The notes under the pieces were generated by a model. The model made no database searches. It worked only from the letters and a program-made list of their open reading frames with translations, and was not told where the DNA came from. The position numbers and the translations under genes were made by a program. Below are positions 1-9,995 of a stretch of 64,000 bases of DNA, one piece after another. The stretch is from Molossus alvarezi. Taxonomy: Eukaryota; Chordata; Mammalia; Chiroptera; Molossidae. Every line of letters begins with the position of its first letter. The first letter of the stretch is position 1. The stretch is taken from contig CM073886.1 in NCBI GenBank assembly GCA_037176705.1, forward strand, positions 87,703,501 to 87,767,500, in the 5' to 3' direction.

Positions 1-7
1 AAAAAAA

Positions 8-207
8 TTTTTTTTTCTTTATTGATTTCACAGAGAGAGGAAGGGGAAGGGAGAGAGATAGAAACATTGATGAGAGAGAACATCGATTGGCCACCTCCTG
101 CATGCCCCCCTCTGGGGATTTGGCCCACAACCTGGGCATGTGCTCTGACTGGGAATCAAACTGGTGACTTCTTGGTGCATGGGTCAACGCTCAGCCACAC
201 TGGCTAG
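8..207 (-). mobile_element. tRNA-derived SINE (older Ves-like type)
   Basis: Read on the minus strand it runs from a tRNA-like head (tagccagtgtggctgagcg) through a CT-rich tract to an A-rich tail at the left. This older subtype has GTGTGGCTCAG in the head and a CAACCTGGGCATG-like middle. It lies at the window edge, so the left target-site duplication cannot be checked. Confidence 0.85.
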
Positions 208-346
208 GCAGTCCTTTCCTTTATGGCATAATAATTTTATACCTGCTCCAAGACTATAGAAATATTTTCCCTAGTATTCTGTAGTTAAAAAAATTATTTG
301 GCCCTCTAATGATTCTGATTTGTAGTTTTGTGTAATGTGTGAGGTA
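208..346. other. Unique flank
   Basis: Short AT-rich unique sequence between a SINE and the HAL1 target site. No gene or repeat was recognised. Confidence 0.5.
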
Positions 347-1399
347 GAGAAACTTTCCTTTTTATTTTTATTTTTTTAATCTTTATTGTTGAATGTATTA
401 CAGATGTTCCTCATTTTTCTCCCCATTGACCCCCCTCATCCCCACTCCTATCCTGCTCCTGCCTTTTCCCACACTGTTGTCTGTGTCTATTGGTTATGCA
501 TATATGCATATAAGTTCTTTGGTTTATTTCTTCCCACCCCCAACCCCCCCTTCTCTTTGAGGTTTGTCAGTCTAGCAACCAATTTGTACTTCTTAATCCC
601 TTCACCTTTTTCACCCATTCCCCCAACACCCCTCCCATCTGGCAACCAACAAAATGTTCTCTGTATCTATGAGAATGTTTCTGTTCTGCTTGTTCATTTT
701 GTTTGTAGATTCAATTGTCGATAGATATATATTCATTGCCATTTTGTTTGTTCATATTTTTTATCTTTTTCTTCAAGAAGATCCTTCATTTCATATAATA
801 ATGGTTTGGTGGTGATGAATTCCTTTAGCTTTTCCTTGTCTGGGAAACTCTTTATATGGCCATTGATTCTAAATGGCAGCTTTGCAGGATAATCTTGGTT
901 GTAGGTTCTTGCTTTTCATCACTCTGAATATTTCTTGCCACTCTCTTCTGGCCTGCAAAGTTTCTTTTGAGAAATCAACTGACAGTCTTATGGGAACTCC
1001 CTTGTAGGTACTAACTGCTTTTCTCTTGCTGCTTTTAAGATTCTCTCTTTGTCTTGAACCTTTTGCATTTTGATGATGATGGGTCTTGGTGTGGGCCTCT
1101 TGGGGTTCATTTTGTTTGGGACTCTCTGTGCTTTCTGGACATGTATGTCTGTTTCCTTCACCAAGTTAGGGAAGTTTTTTGCCATTATTGTTTCAAATAG
1201 GTTTTCGATTTCTTGTTCTCGCTCTTTTCCTTCTGGAACCCCCAAGATGCGAATGTTGGCACGTTTGAAGTTGTCCCAGAGGCTCCTTACGCTATCCTAA
1301 TTTTTTTGGATTCTTTTTTCTTTTTGCTGTTCTGATTGGGTGTTTTTTGCTTCCTTATATTCCAAAGCGATGGTTTGCTTCTTGACTTTACCTATTCTA

Positions 1400-1416
1400 A
1401 TATATATATATATATG

Positions 1417-1454
<38 letters not shown>
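1400..1454. repeat. (TA)n microsatellite in SINE tail
   Basis: About 50 bp of alternating TA with a few interruptions (gtatatatatacatat). It occupies the position where the Ves A-rich tail should be, so it probably arose from that tail. Confidence 0.85.
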
Positions 1455-1455
<1 letters not shown>

Positions 1456-1692
1456 TATCCTCACCCTAGGACATTTTTCCATTTTTTGTTCAGATAGAGT
1501 GGGAGGGAGAGAGAGGAACAGAGAGAAAGAAACATCGATGTGAAAGGAACACATCGAGTGGCTGCCACCCACACGACCGACCAGGGCCCGGGACAAACTG
1601 CAACCGAGGTATGCGCCCTTAGCAGGAACCGAACCCTGGTCTCTCAGGACCTCAGGCCGAAGCTCTAACCGCTGAGCCAAACCAGCCAGGGC
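1400..1692 (-). mobile_element. Ves SINE inserted in HAL1 ORF1
   Basis: Full Ves structure on the minus strand: GCCCTGGCTGG head, box A/B, CT-rich tract, the GAACAAAAAATGG motif, and a tail that has become a (TA)n array (1400-1454). Target-site duplication cctattcta / cctactcta (1391-1399, 1693-1701; one mismatch). The insertion is younger than the HAL1. Confidence 0.92.
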
Positions 1693-1984
1693 CCTACTCT
1701 ACTATTGAATCTATGTAAATTATTCTTTATTTCAGTTAGTGCCTCCTTTATTTATGACTGGCCCAATTTTATGCTCTTGAGACGCTCACTAAATTCGCGG
1801 AGGTTCTCACTAAGTCCATTGAGCATCCTTATAAGCAGTATTTTGAACTCAGCATCTGTTAGGTTGCTTATCTCCATTTTGCTTAGTTCTTTTCCTGGGG
1901 TTTTGTTCTGTTCTTTCATTTGGGACCTGTTTCTTTGTCTCCTCACTTTGGCTGCCTCCCTGTGTTTGTTTCTGTGTATTACTT

Positions 1985-2803
1985 AACAAGAGATATGGGG
2001 CTAGCTGAGATCAGATGCTACTTGTTTGAAAGAATTTAGGAAAACCTGAAACAGGATCCGAGACAGGCATATCCTGTAGTTAACCAACTGGCAACAGCTT
2101 GGGTGGGCCTGAAAGCTGGGTGGGGCTGGGCCTCAGGGTATCAGCAGGGCGGGGCAACCAGTGTGAGCTAGGTTGCTGGAGTCCCAGGTATGTTGGCTGT
2201 CTGCTGCCCCAGGGAAGGGCTCACCAAAGGAACAAAGGCCTCTGACAGCATGTCTGTTCCAGAGAAAGCCCCCTCTCCAGCCCTCGCACCAGTGCCAAAC
2301 AGCTCAGTTCTTCCCTGTATGCCTCTGGCGACCCCTGAGCTGCCTCCCCTCCAAGCTTAGAGGGAGTGAGTCTGATAAGTTTGTGGGCGGGTCCTTTAAG
2401 AGAAGCTGCTGGGGGCTCCAGCTGCCTCAGCCTCCCTGAGCCTCAGTTACCACTGGTTTTCCAGCCAGAGATTCTGGGTACTTCTCTTCAGGGCACTGGA
2501 ACCCTGAACTGGGCACCTGGTGTGGGACGGGGACCCCTCAGTCCTCAGGGAGGACCTTCCCAGCTGAGGTATCCTCCTGATTTTTATCAACCACACGTGG
2601 GTGTGGGACCAGCCTGTCCACCTCTGCCCCTCCTACCAGTCTCCATGTGGATGCTGCTTTAATTCCGTAGTTGTAGGACTTCCATTCAGCTTGATTTCAG
2701 GCGGTTCTGAATGAATGTTGTTCTGTAGTTTAGTTGTAACTTTGATGTGGTTGTGGGAGGACGCGATACTGCGTTTACCTACCTGCCATCTTGACCGGAA
2801 GTC
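1985..2803 (-). promoter_or_regulatory. HAL1 5' UTR (presumed internal promoter), copy 1
   Basis: GC-richer sequence homologous to 16405-17192 of copy 2, ending in the GGTCAAGATGGC start. The CAAGATGGC core resembles the YY1-type site at L1 5' ends. Promoter function is inferred from position and family, not shown. Confidence 0.45.
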
Positions 2804-2823
2804 GAGAAACTTTCCTTTTTATT

Positions 2824-3004
2824 CTGTAACAGATTCTCATTCCAGGCACACCCACCTCTTATCCATCCCACATATTTCTCTGTGACACCTTGGATTTATG
2901 GATTCTTTGGATGTCTGTAGAGATATTCCCTGAAATTGTATGCAGAGTTTTGTGTGGCCTGTCAGTGAACACTTGACAGGTGTGAAAGATTCCAGACAGT
3001 ACTA
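2824..3004. other. Unique sequence
   Basis: No repeat or coding signal recognised. Confidence 0.4.
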
Positions 3005-3122
3005 AGAAGGTAAAATAGACTGGACTTCTTAGTTGAGTTATTGAATATGGGGATTAGTGGGAAGAAGTCAGGGATAATTGCCAGATTTTTGGTTTGGGTG
3101 ACAGGTTGATTGGTTGAGTCTT

Positions 3123-3378
3123 TTTTTTTTTTTTTTTATCCTCACCCGAGGACATTTTTCCATTTTTTTTGTACAGATAGAGTGGGAGGGAGAGAGAGGA
3201 AGGGAGAGAGAGAGAGAAACATTGATGTGAAGGGACACATCGAGTGGCTGCCACCCGCACAACCTACCAGGGCCGGGGACAAACTGCAACCGAGGTACAT
3301 GCCCTTAGCGGGAACCGAACCCGGGTCTCTCCGGACCGCAGGCTGATGCTCTAACCGCTGAGCCAAACTGGCCAGGGC
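3123..3378 (-). mobile_element. Ves SINE
   Basis: Complete Ves with the tail at the left. Target-site duplication tggttgagtctt at 3111-3122 and 3379-3390, exact. Box B is visible as GGTTCGGTTCC on the minus strand. Confidence 0.95.
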
Positions 3379-3625
3379 TGGTTGAGTCTTGATGAACGAG
3401 GCAATGTAGACTGAGTATGAGATTTGAAGGACAAGTTGAGTTTTGCTTTGTACATTTGCAATACTGAACATGATTTGCAGTAATGAACATGATCATCCTA
3501 AGTGAGGGTACAGACAGAGCAAAGATCTGGAGAATACCAATGTTTTAGGCATTTTTGGGAAAAGGGGAAGGTTATAAGGTTGAGAAAGAGAGATGTAAGA
3601 AAAATCAAGATAAAATATCACAATA

Positions 3626-3854
3626 GCCTGACCGGTGTGACTCAGTGCATTGAGCATTTTCCCATGGACTGACTGAGAGGTCCAGGTTTGATTCCCAGTC
3701 AGGGCACATGTCTGGTTGTGGGCTAGATCCCCAGTAGGAGGTGTGCAGGAGGCAGCCGATCGATGTTTCTCTCTCACATTGATGTTTCTGTCTCTTTCCC
3801 TTCCTCTCTCTAAAAAAAACAATAAAAACATATTTTAAAAAATTATTAAAAAAA
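3626..3854 (+). mobile_element. tRNA-derived SINE (older Ves-like type)
   Basis: GCCTGACCGGTGTGACTCAG head, a GATCCCCAGTAGG middle, CT-rich tract and A-rich tail. Target-site duplication atcacaatagcc at 3617-3628 and 3855-3866, exact; the first three bases of the head overlap the duplicate. Confidence 0.92.
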
Positions 3855-3979
3855 ATCACAATAGCCATGGGAGGAGTTTCAAGAAGGAAAAAGTGGTCAA
3901 CACAGTGAAATACTGCAGAGAAATCATTGAGATAAAGACAGAAAAGGGCCCACCAAGTAAGCAATCAAGATCATTGTTG

Positions 3980-4199
3980 GCCCTGGCTGGTTTGGCTCAG
4001 CGGTTAGAGCATTGGCCCGAGGACCAGAGAGGCCCAGGTTCGGTTCCTGCTAAGGGCACATACCTCAGTTGCAGTTTGTCTCCGGCCCTGGTTGGGGTCA
4101 TGTGGGTGGCAGCCACTTGATGTGTCTCTCTCACGTTGGTGTTTCTCTCTCTCTCAAGGTAAATGCAAAAAAAAAAAAAAAAAAAAAAAAAAAGAGAGA
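3980..4199 (+). mobile_element. Ves SINE, left unit of a tandem pair
   Basis: Intact tRNA-like head. It lacks the usual 3' domain (CACTCTATCTGAAC...GGTGAGGATAAA): after the CT tract comes aaggtaaatgc and then about 28 A. Its left flank carries aagatcattgttggcc (3967-3982), whose partner lies beyond the second unit, at 4467-4482. Confidence 0.92.
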
Positions 4200-4466
4200 G
4201 CCCTGGCCAGTTTGGCTCAGCGGTTAAAGTGTCGGCCTACGGTACAGAGAGACCCGGGTTCGGTTCCCGCTAAGGGCGCGTACCTTGGTTGCAGTTTGTC
4301 CCCGGCCCTGGTTGGTCGTGCGGGTGGCAGCCACTCGATGTGTCCCTTCACGTCGATGTTTCTCTCTCTCTCTCTCTCTCTCTCTTCCTCTCTCTCCCTC
4401 CCGCTCTATCTGAACAAAAATGGAAATATGTCCTCGGGTGAGGATAAAAAAAAAAAAAAAGAAAGA
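4200..4466 (+). mobile_element. Ves SINE, right unit of a tandem pair
   Basis: Complete Ves starting directly after the A-run and short GA stretch of the unit at 3980-4199, with the full 3' domain and an A-rich tail. The 16-bp target-site duplication (3967-3982 / 4467-4482) encloses both units. See the finding on a possible dimer. Confidence 0.92.
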
Positions 4467-4665
4467 AAGATCATTGTTGGCCTCTCCAAGAGCACTTTCT
4501 GGGGAGCAATAGGAGTACTAGTGGGGGACAAGCTGTGATGGTGAGGAACGGGGTTGGAAGGTGAGGTGGTAGAGGTAGTAGATATAGAGTAGTCTTGCCC
4601 AAAGCTTTGCTGTGAAGGTTTGATGGTAGCTGGAAAGATATGTGGAAAAACTGCTATTTTATGTG

Positions 4666-6486
4666 GGGGAGTGATATTGTAAGGCTACAAAGAGCCAATG
4701 AACTCAGTTATCTGGTAGGTATGTTCTATTCTTTAAGGATTTGATAGTGAACTTGATAAAGATAGTCTCTGACTTATATTCAGAATGGTAGACAATATTT
4801 AACAGCTGAGTTGGCTTGGTCACTGACCAATCAAAATAGAAGCTGTACTAATGACTGATAGTCCTGTTCCTATGGACTGTCTGGCTGTATGTATGGGTAT
4901 CTTTCTCAGAAATACTTTGATAAAAAGGACTGATTTTCAAGATTGGATTAGCAGGACTTCTAGGGCCCCCAAAAGATCAGATCACAGAAGTTATAACTAG
5001 CATTGCAATGTATACAAACTTGTCTGCTAAATATGATTGAAGGCTACATTTGTAATTAAGAGCCTCAGGGGCAAAAAGGACAGAAAGCTGGATAGGAACA
5101 CTGAAAAATTAGTTTTTCTCCCCCTAAAAACTAAGATGAACAGCAAGGGACAAGTTGTGGAGAAAGAACAGAATGAATGTAACACATTCCAACGAAGAGT
5201 TTTCAGGGCAAGAAAGATTTTCACTTTACATGGTAATTTCATTTTGAGCTGCAAGGCTAGGAACAAAATGGATCTTTCTATAGCAGAGCACAGATGATAG
5301 GGAAATTTTCTGTTTCTGCTCATGTTCCCTCAGTGACCAGTGCTAGTGTTGGAATTAAGATGATATGAACCAGTCTTCTCTTGTATGTGTTTTTATGATA
5401 GGATGGGGGTAAAGGGGCAGAGAGAGGCCTACAGCTTAAAGTATATGCACTTTATCATTTTAGCTTGACTCTTCTTCATCCCCCACCCTCCTAATAAATG
5501 TACAATCTTGCATTATCCCAGTAAATAATTTGTCCAACTAGAAACTGAAGCATATTTTTTTCTTTGACAAATGTTATGTAGGTAAACCTCTCACCATAAT
5601 TGGCTCTCTTTCAGAGATTTTCATGTGGAGTATTATTTATAGTGAAATGTAAGTCTGTCAGGTATATAAACAGAGTTAATCACAGCTATTATGTTCACTT
5701 TTACACTTCTCAGTGATTGCTGAGAATGCCACATCTCAATAAACTTTCAAGAAAATTAGAATTTAAAAGTTTGATTTGAAAAGAAGGCAGAAAAATATGA
5801 GAGTTCTGAGGGATGAATAAAGTACTTAATATTCTTTTGGTGGGTAGAGTCAATAATATGACCTTTCTTGAGTAAAGAGAAAGAAAAACTATCTTTGTTT
5901 ACCTGTATTTTATATCTGTTGTCATTGTTTCTTGGTTGAGTTTTTACATTTTTGTTGTGTGTTGCAGTTGACTAGATAAAGTAAATCAGAAATAGGCTCA
6001 ATTGTTACCATCTCTTAGGCTAGAAAAATGTTCTTAATAAGAAAGTATAAGAAAAGGAAAAAATATCCAGGATTCATATTTCATCTATAGATATAATAGT
6101 GTTGTTATTCGACAATGTTTTTAACTCTCTTTTTCAGGGTCACACCAATTTGAGGGGATAGGCTTAAAAAACCAAGGTGAAGGTGATGATCCCAAATAGT
6201 ATTAACCTTGAGCACTTACCAGGAAGAATCTCTGGCGTGGTCCTGGTTAATGCATATATTCTCCTTGGAGACCATCAACCTCTCAAAAACTTGTTCTGCT
6301 ATTGCCAATGCTGATCTTTGGGTGCTGGTTGGCTTCCATTGGGAGTTCCTGCCCACCACCTTGATGACCTTGTTGTTTCTGTCCACTGATGGCTCTCATG
6401 CTGTTTCTTCACCAATGTTACAGTTCTTTAAGTGACGAACACCCTAAAGAATAGTCTGGATATTACTGTCCTTCTAAATTCTTTTT
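4666..6486. other. Unique AT-rich intergenic/intronic sequence
   Basis: About 1.8 kb with no recognised repeat and no convincing exon. Short open frames at 5027-5323 show no motif. A polypyrimidine-AG (ctctctttttcag, about 6125-6137) is acceptor-like, but no coding frame follows it. Confidence 0.45.
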
Positions 6487-6790
6487 TAATTCTTTTTTGT
6501 TTTTTAATCCTCACCCAAGGATATCTTTCCATTGATTTTTGGACAGAATGGAAGGAAGGGAGGGAGGAGGAGATGCAGGGAGGGAGAGAGGGAGGGAATG
6601 AGGGAGGGGGAGAGAGAGAGAGAAACATCGATGTGAGAGAGACACATAGATTGGTTGCCTCCTGCATAACCCTGATTGAAGCCAGGGATCGAACCTACAA
6701 CCCAGATATGTGCTCTTGACTGGGAATTGAACCCATGACCCTTAAGTCTGCAGGCCAACACTCTATCTGCTGAGTCAAACCAACCAGGGC
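6487..6790 (-). mobile_element. Ves SINE (older copy, expanded GA tract)
   Basis: Tail and ATCCTCACCC motif at the left, head CCCTGGTTGGTTTGACTCAG at the right on the minus strand. The central purine-rich tract (about 6550-6625) is expanded with ggga/ggag repeats. Imperfect target-site duplication near ctaaattctttt / ctaaaattttt. Confidence 0.9.
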
Positions 6791-7640
6791 TAAAATTTTT
6801 GTTTTAAGGAGATTCAGACAACCAATCCCAAGGATGGGTTGAAGATATTTGAATGGCAGTACACAATGCTACAAAATTTTACCTTTTGATCAGAGCCAAA
6901 CCAGTGACCCAAGAAGACATACAGGATTTTCTATCTACCCAAACACAGTTCTCCTAGAGATGGGGGTGGGAGGCAGAATTTTAGAGACTCTGCCAATTGG
7001 TTCTCTTGATCAGGAAACTCATAAATTCCTCAGGTACAAAAGACTCCTTGAGAGTTGGTTCCGTTCTAATGTTGTTCAGGAGATGGTCATGCAAATTAAA
7101 TTCTACTTGAAGCATTTAAAAAAAGGGAAATACTTCCACAAATGTGCTGACCTGATATTTCACTTAAATACCTAGAGTCTTAATTAAAACACATTTTCAG
7201 CCATTTTCAAAAGTAATCCTCTAGAGTTATCAATAGCTCTCTCTATTTTCTGCAAATAATAATGAGGTCATGAAAATTAGATTTAATAGGAAGCCTGGTC
7301 ATATTTCTAGTCCTAGCACTATCTCTCTTTCATCCTAACCTTTTACTTTGCATCACCAGAATTTGCATTAAGCAAAGAGTTGTATAAGTTGCTTCTTACC
7401 ATGCATAAGTTGCTTGCATTCCTCAGTTAGGAACATTTACTGAGTGTCCACATGGCTGCTACCAGTACTATAAGAAATCACTAGCCTCTGCTCTTAAAAC
7501 TGTTGCAGTATAGTTGACATTGTTGGGTCAGGTAGTGGCTATGGTGTAGTCTTTAAGCCATCAGAGACCACATGTTTTGTCAGTCCAAGAGGGAATAGAG
7601 ACCTGCAAGATAAACTTCAGGGCTTTAGCATCTCAGGAGG
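6791..7640. other. Unique sequence
   Basis: Contains a 108-codon open frame on the plus strand at 6849-7175 with no domain or motif that I recognise, no splice context and no homologous sequence elsewhere in the window. I do not call it a gene. Confidence 0.45.
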
Positions 7641-7925
7641 GAGGCAATATAGTGTAATCTTTCAGAACAAATGCTTTTAAGTAAGATCTGGGTCCAAATT
7701 TTGGCTCCACCATGCATGCACTGTGTGCACTTAGGCAAATTCTTAACCTCTTTGCACCTTCTTTTCCTCTTCTGTGAAAGAGAAGTGATCATGTAATACC
7801 TACCTTATGTAGACTTGTCTTAAGGATTAAATTAAAAAAGAAAAAAGAAAAAAGAAAAGAGAAGAAAAAGAAAGAAAGGCTCAGCACAGAGCCTGGAACA
7901 CAGTGAGTGCCTAAAACATGATAAC
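7641..7925 (+). mobile_element. MIR SINE
   Basis: Follows the MIR order: ataTAGTGTAATCTTTCAGA start, a tRNA-like ggtccaaattttggctccac, the core cttaacctctttgcacctt, then aaggattaaat and gagcctggaacacagtgagtg. An A/G-rich stretch (7831-7878) is inserted near the 3' part. Confidence 0.85.
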
Positions 7926-8221
7926 TTTCATATTAAGTGGCCTATTGGCCTCTTCGTGGAATCTGCTTGTCCTGAGGAGGGCCCAAAGACAGAAATAACT
8001 AGAGCTATGAACATTTAGAGTATGCCAAGGGATAGGGGTATTTTTTTCTATTGAGAGCCACTGACCCCTGATAGAAAAGGATCAATTGAAGGCCTTGTTA
8101 AAAAAAAAAAACTAATTTGCTTTTATTCCTCAGGGAAATATAAAATATTGAATTTACCTACTTTTAAGAACCAGGAACATAGCACTTTACTCAATAACTC
8201 AATAAATACCTTGAATAGATT

Positions 8222-8400
8222 TCTAGTACTTTAAGGGGCCTCAGAGACTATCCAGTATAATCTCTTTATTTAATAGATGAGACAACTGAGGGCCAGAAAT
8301 ATAAATGGACTTTGTCATAATTACCCGCCTTCACCATGACAGGCCACAGGGATAAACCCTTTACTTCTAAGGCCTAGCATCTTCCCATTATATTATGCTT
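8222..8400 (-). mobile_element. MIR fragment
   Basis: The run aatagatgagacaactgaggg is the reverse complement of the MIR core, followed by a diverged tRNA-like part. Confidence 0.65.
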
Positions 8401-8530
8401 AATAAAACAATAGGGAGAGGAGTAGAGACAGAGGAAATTGAGGAGAGAGAGAGAGAAGGAAATACATTAGAAAAAGGGAGGGAGATGTAAAGAGAAAGAG
8501 GAAAGTACAGAGAATGAGAAAAGGAAGAAA
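8401..8530. repeat. Purine-rich (GA) tract
   Basis: Low-complexity G/A sequence with a (GA)n core near 8441-8458. Confidence 0.7.
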
Positions 8531-8699
8531 CAGGTGGTCATTTCCAACAGCAAAATGGTGTCATTGAATGTACATTATGTTAAATTTACCTCTTCTTTTT
8601 CAGTGAGATCTGTAGTTATGAATGAATGAATGAATGACAGAACCTCTTCACCAGTTGGGAATGTATGACCTAATCCAGGTGAGAAAGGTTAATAACTTG

Positions 8700-9600
8700 G
8701 ACTAGGGTGACAGCAATAAAGATGGTCCCAGGGGTTGGATTTGGGATATATTTCAGAGAGATAGATCTGTTGTTGGGTTGGATGTTGGGAGGTAAGTGAA
8801 TGGGAGGGTAGAGGATGAATTCAAAATTTTTTACTTGAATAATTAATTATTTACTTTTAAATTCTCACCCAAGTATATTTTTCCATTTATCATCAGATAA
8901 AGTGGGAGGGAGGGAGAGAGAAACATTGATGTGAAAGAGACACACTGACTGGCTGCCTCCTGCATGACCCCGACCAGGGCCACAGACAAACCGCAACCGA
9001 GGCACGTGTCCTTGACCAGAATTGAACTCTCGACCCTTTGGTACACAGGCCAACATTCTAACTGCTAAGCCAAACTGGCCAGGCCTGACTTGAGTAATTA
9101 GATGGCTAGGGATAACCATTTACTGAGATGGGGTAAATCTTTGGACATGCTATATTTGATTGTCCAAAAATAATTCTGAGTGTACAGTTAGATATTTGAG
9201 GTGGGAGCTTAGGAAAGAAGAAGGTTGAAGTTATAAATTTGGGAGTTTCCAGTATAAAGAGATTTATGGGACTAGATGAGATTATCTAGAGGTGGAATGA
9301 AAATAGAGAGGATAAGAATGCTGAGGTCTGAGTCTAGAGTACTCTATTTTTGGAGGGCCAGGACAAGAGAGGGTGTCAGCAAATGAGACCCAGGAATTAT
9401 TAGTGGGGGAAATGCTGAAGATATGGGTTATTTGAATTTTAGTTAGTAACTTAATAGATTCTTTTATAAGGGTAGAATGGAATATGGAAGAATGTGAACT
9501 GAACTGTAGTATAGTAAGGTGAGTTAGGACTGCTTGTATCAAAGTAGTGATGAGCAATGGATGAGTGGGAACTTGAAGAGAATTCGTGGGAGACTACCTC
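8700..9600 (-). mobile_element. L2 (LINE-2) ORF2 fossil
   Basis: The plus-strand text shows the reversed L2 RT region: ccatttactgagatgggg near 9117, tagatatttgaggtgg near 9190, gttataaatttgggagttt near 9231, gggactagatgagattatct near 9268. It is decayed, with stops in all frames, and split by a Ves at 8846-9084. The boundary beyond about 9600 is uncertain. Confidence 0.7.
8846..9084 (-). mobile_element. Ves SINE
   Basis: Target-site duplication acttgaataatta / acttgagtaatta (8833-8845, 9088-9100). The whole Ves layout is present on the minus strand, inserted in the L2 fossil. Confidence 0.93.
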
Positions 9601-9977
9601 AGGTCTTGACCCTGTTTCATGAACTTGGTAAAAAAAACAACTCTTGATTAGAAAGAACTTGGGTCAGATTTGTAGTGATAAAAGATAGAGAGAGAGGTTC
9701 CCACATCACATTTGTCAGTAGGTTTTGGAAGACATGGCAAGCCATAGCAGATGTTGTGTGTATTGTGCTAAACTAAACGTGGGATGATGAGGGTCTCGCT
9801 GTGGGAGCAGAGCATTGGATTCTAGAGACATTTGACGAGGAAGAGGTGGCAGAATTTTGTGACTGACTGGACATAGGCAATGAAAGAGAGAAAAGAGGCC
9901 AAATGATTTAAGGGTACTATAATTAGTGTATGTTTTTAATGTAGTAAGAAAGAATAATTAAAAAAACACCATGAGCT
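9601..9977. other. Unassigned sequence, possibly more L2
   Basis: G/A-rich text that could continue the L2 fossil, but I find no certain landmark in it. Confidence 0.3.
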
Positions 9978-9995
9978 AGTAACTCATTCTTTTAT

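Larger units (their letters stand above)
740..1950 (-). pseudogene. Decayed HAL1/L1 ORF1 (RNA-binding ORF1p-like)
   Basis: The L1 ORF1 protein is a trimeric coiled-coil RNA chaperone with an RRM and a C-terminal domain. On the minus strand, 1752-1946 gives the N-terminal part (QMKEQNKTPGKEL... then SENLREFSERL, coiled-coil-like). 988-1245 gives the RRM part (MGVPEGKEREQEIENLFE, IIIKMQKVQDKERILKAARE). The pieces are separated by a Ves insertion and frameshifts, and the C-terminal domain at about 740-985 is out of frame. The reading is therefore clearly dead. Family membership rests on the GVPEG and KDKERILKAAR-type motifs. Confidence 0.8.
367..2803 (-). mobile_element. Full-length HAL1 (half-L1) retrotransposon, copy 1
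   Basis: HAL1 elements carry an L1-type 5' UTR and ORF1 joined directly to an L1 3' UTR, with no ORF2. On the minus strand this copy begins at 2803 with GACTTCCGGTCAAGATGGC, the typical L1 5' start. It continues through a GC-richer 5' UTR (about 1990-2803) and a decayed ORF1 (about 740-1950), and ends in a 3' UTR with an A-rich tail at 367. The 20-bp target-site duplication gagaaactttcctttttatt is exact (347-366 and 2804-2823). A Ves SINE (1400-1692) interrupts ORF1. Compared with copy 2 at 14547-17192 it lacks about 550 bp of 5' UTR near 1985. Confidence 0.85.
3005..4665 (-). mobile_element. L2 (LINE-2) ORF2 fossil, split by SINEs
   Basis: On the minus strand the unique pieces (3005-3110, 3391-3616, 3867-3966, 4483-4665) follow the L2 reverse transcriptase region. 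Landmarks are the purine-rich runs that read in reverse as L2 coding sequence, such as gtggtcaacacagtgaaata (the AFDTVDH region) near 3891 and ggtagctggaaagatatgtgg near 4626. It is heavily decayed, with no usable frame. Four tRNA SINEs were inserted later. Confidence 0.7.

Noticed and set aside
1975..2010. Spliced HAL1 transcript as the origin of the shorter 5' UTR in copy 1
   Set aside because: The joint relative to copy 2 does not place GT and AG at the intron ends.
3054..3496. Several overlapping open frames of 60-110 codons, with similar ones at about 20 other places (for example 4092-4538, 13674-13952, 33795-34118, 55620-55946)
   Set aside because: They are translations of Ves SINEs. 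The recurring peptides (such as GCSLSPALVG and LSLPPTLS) come from the repeat's head and CT tract, not from genes.
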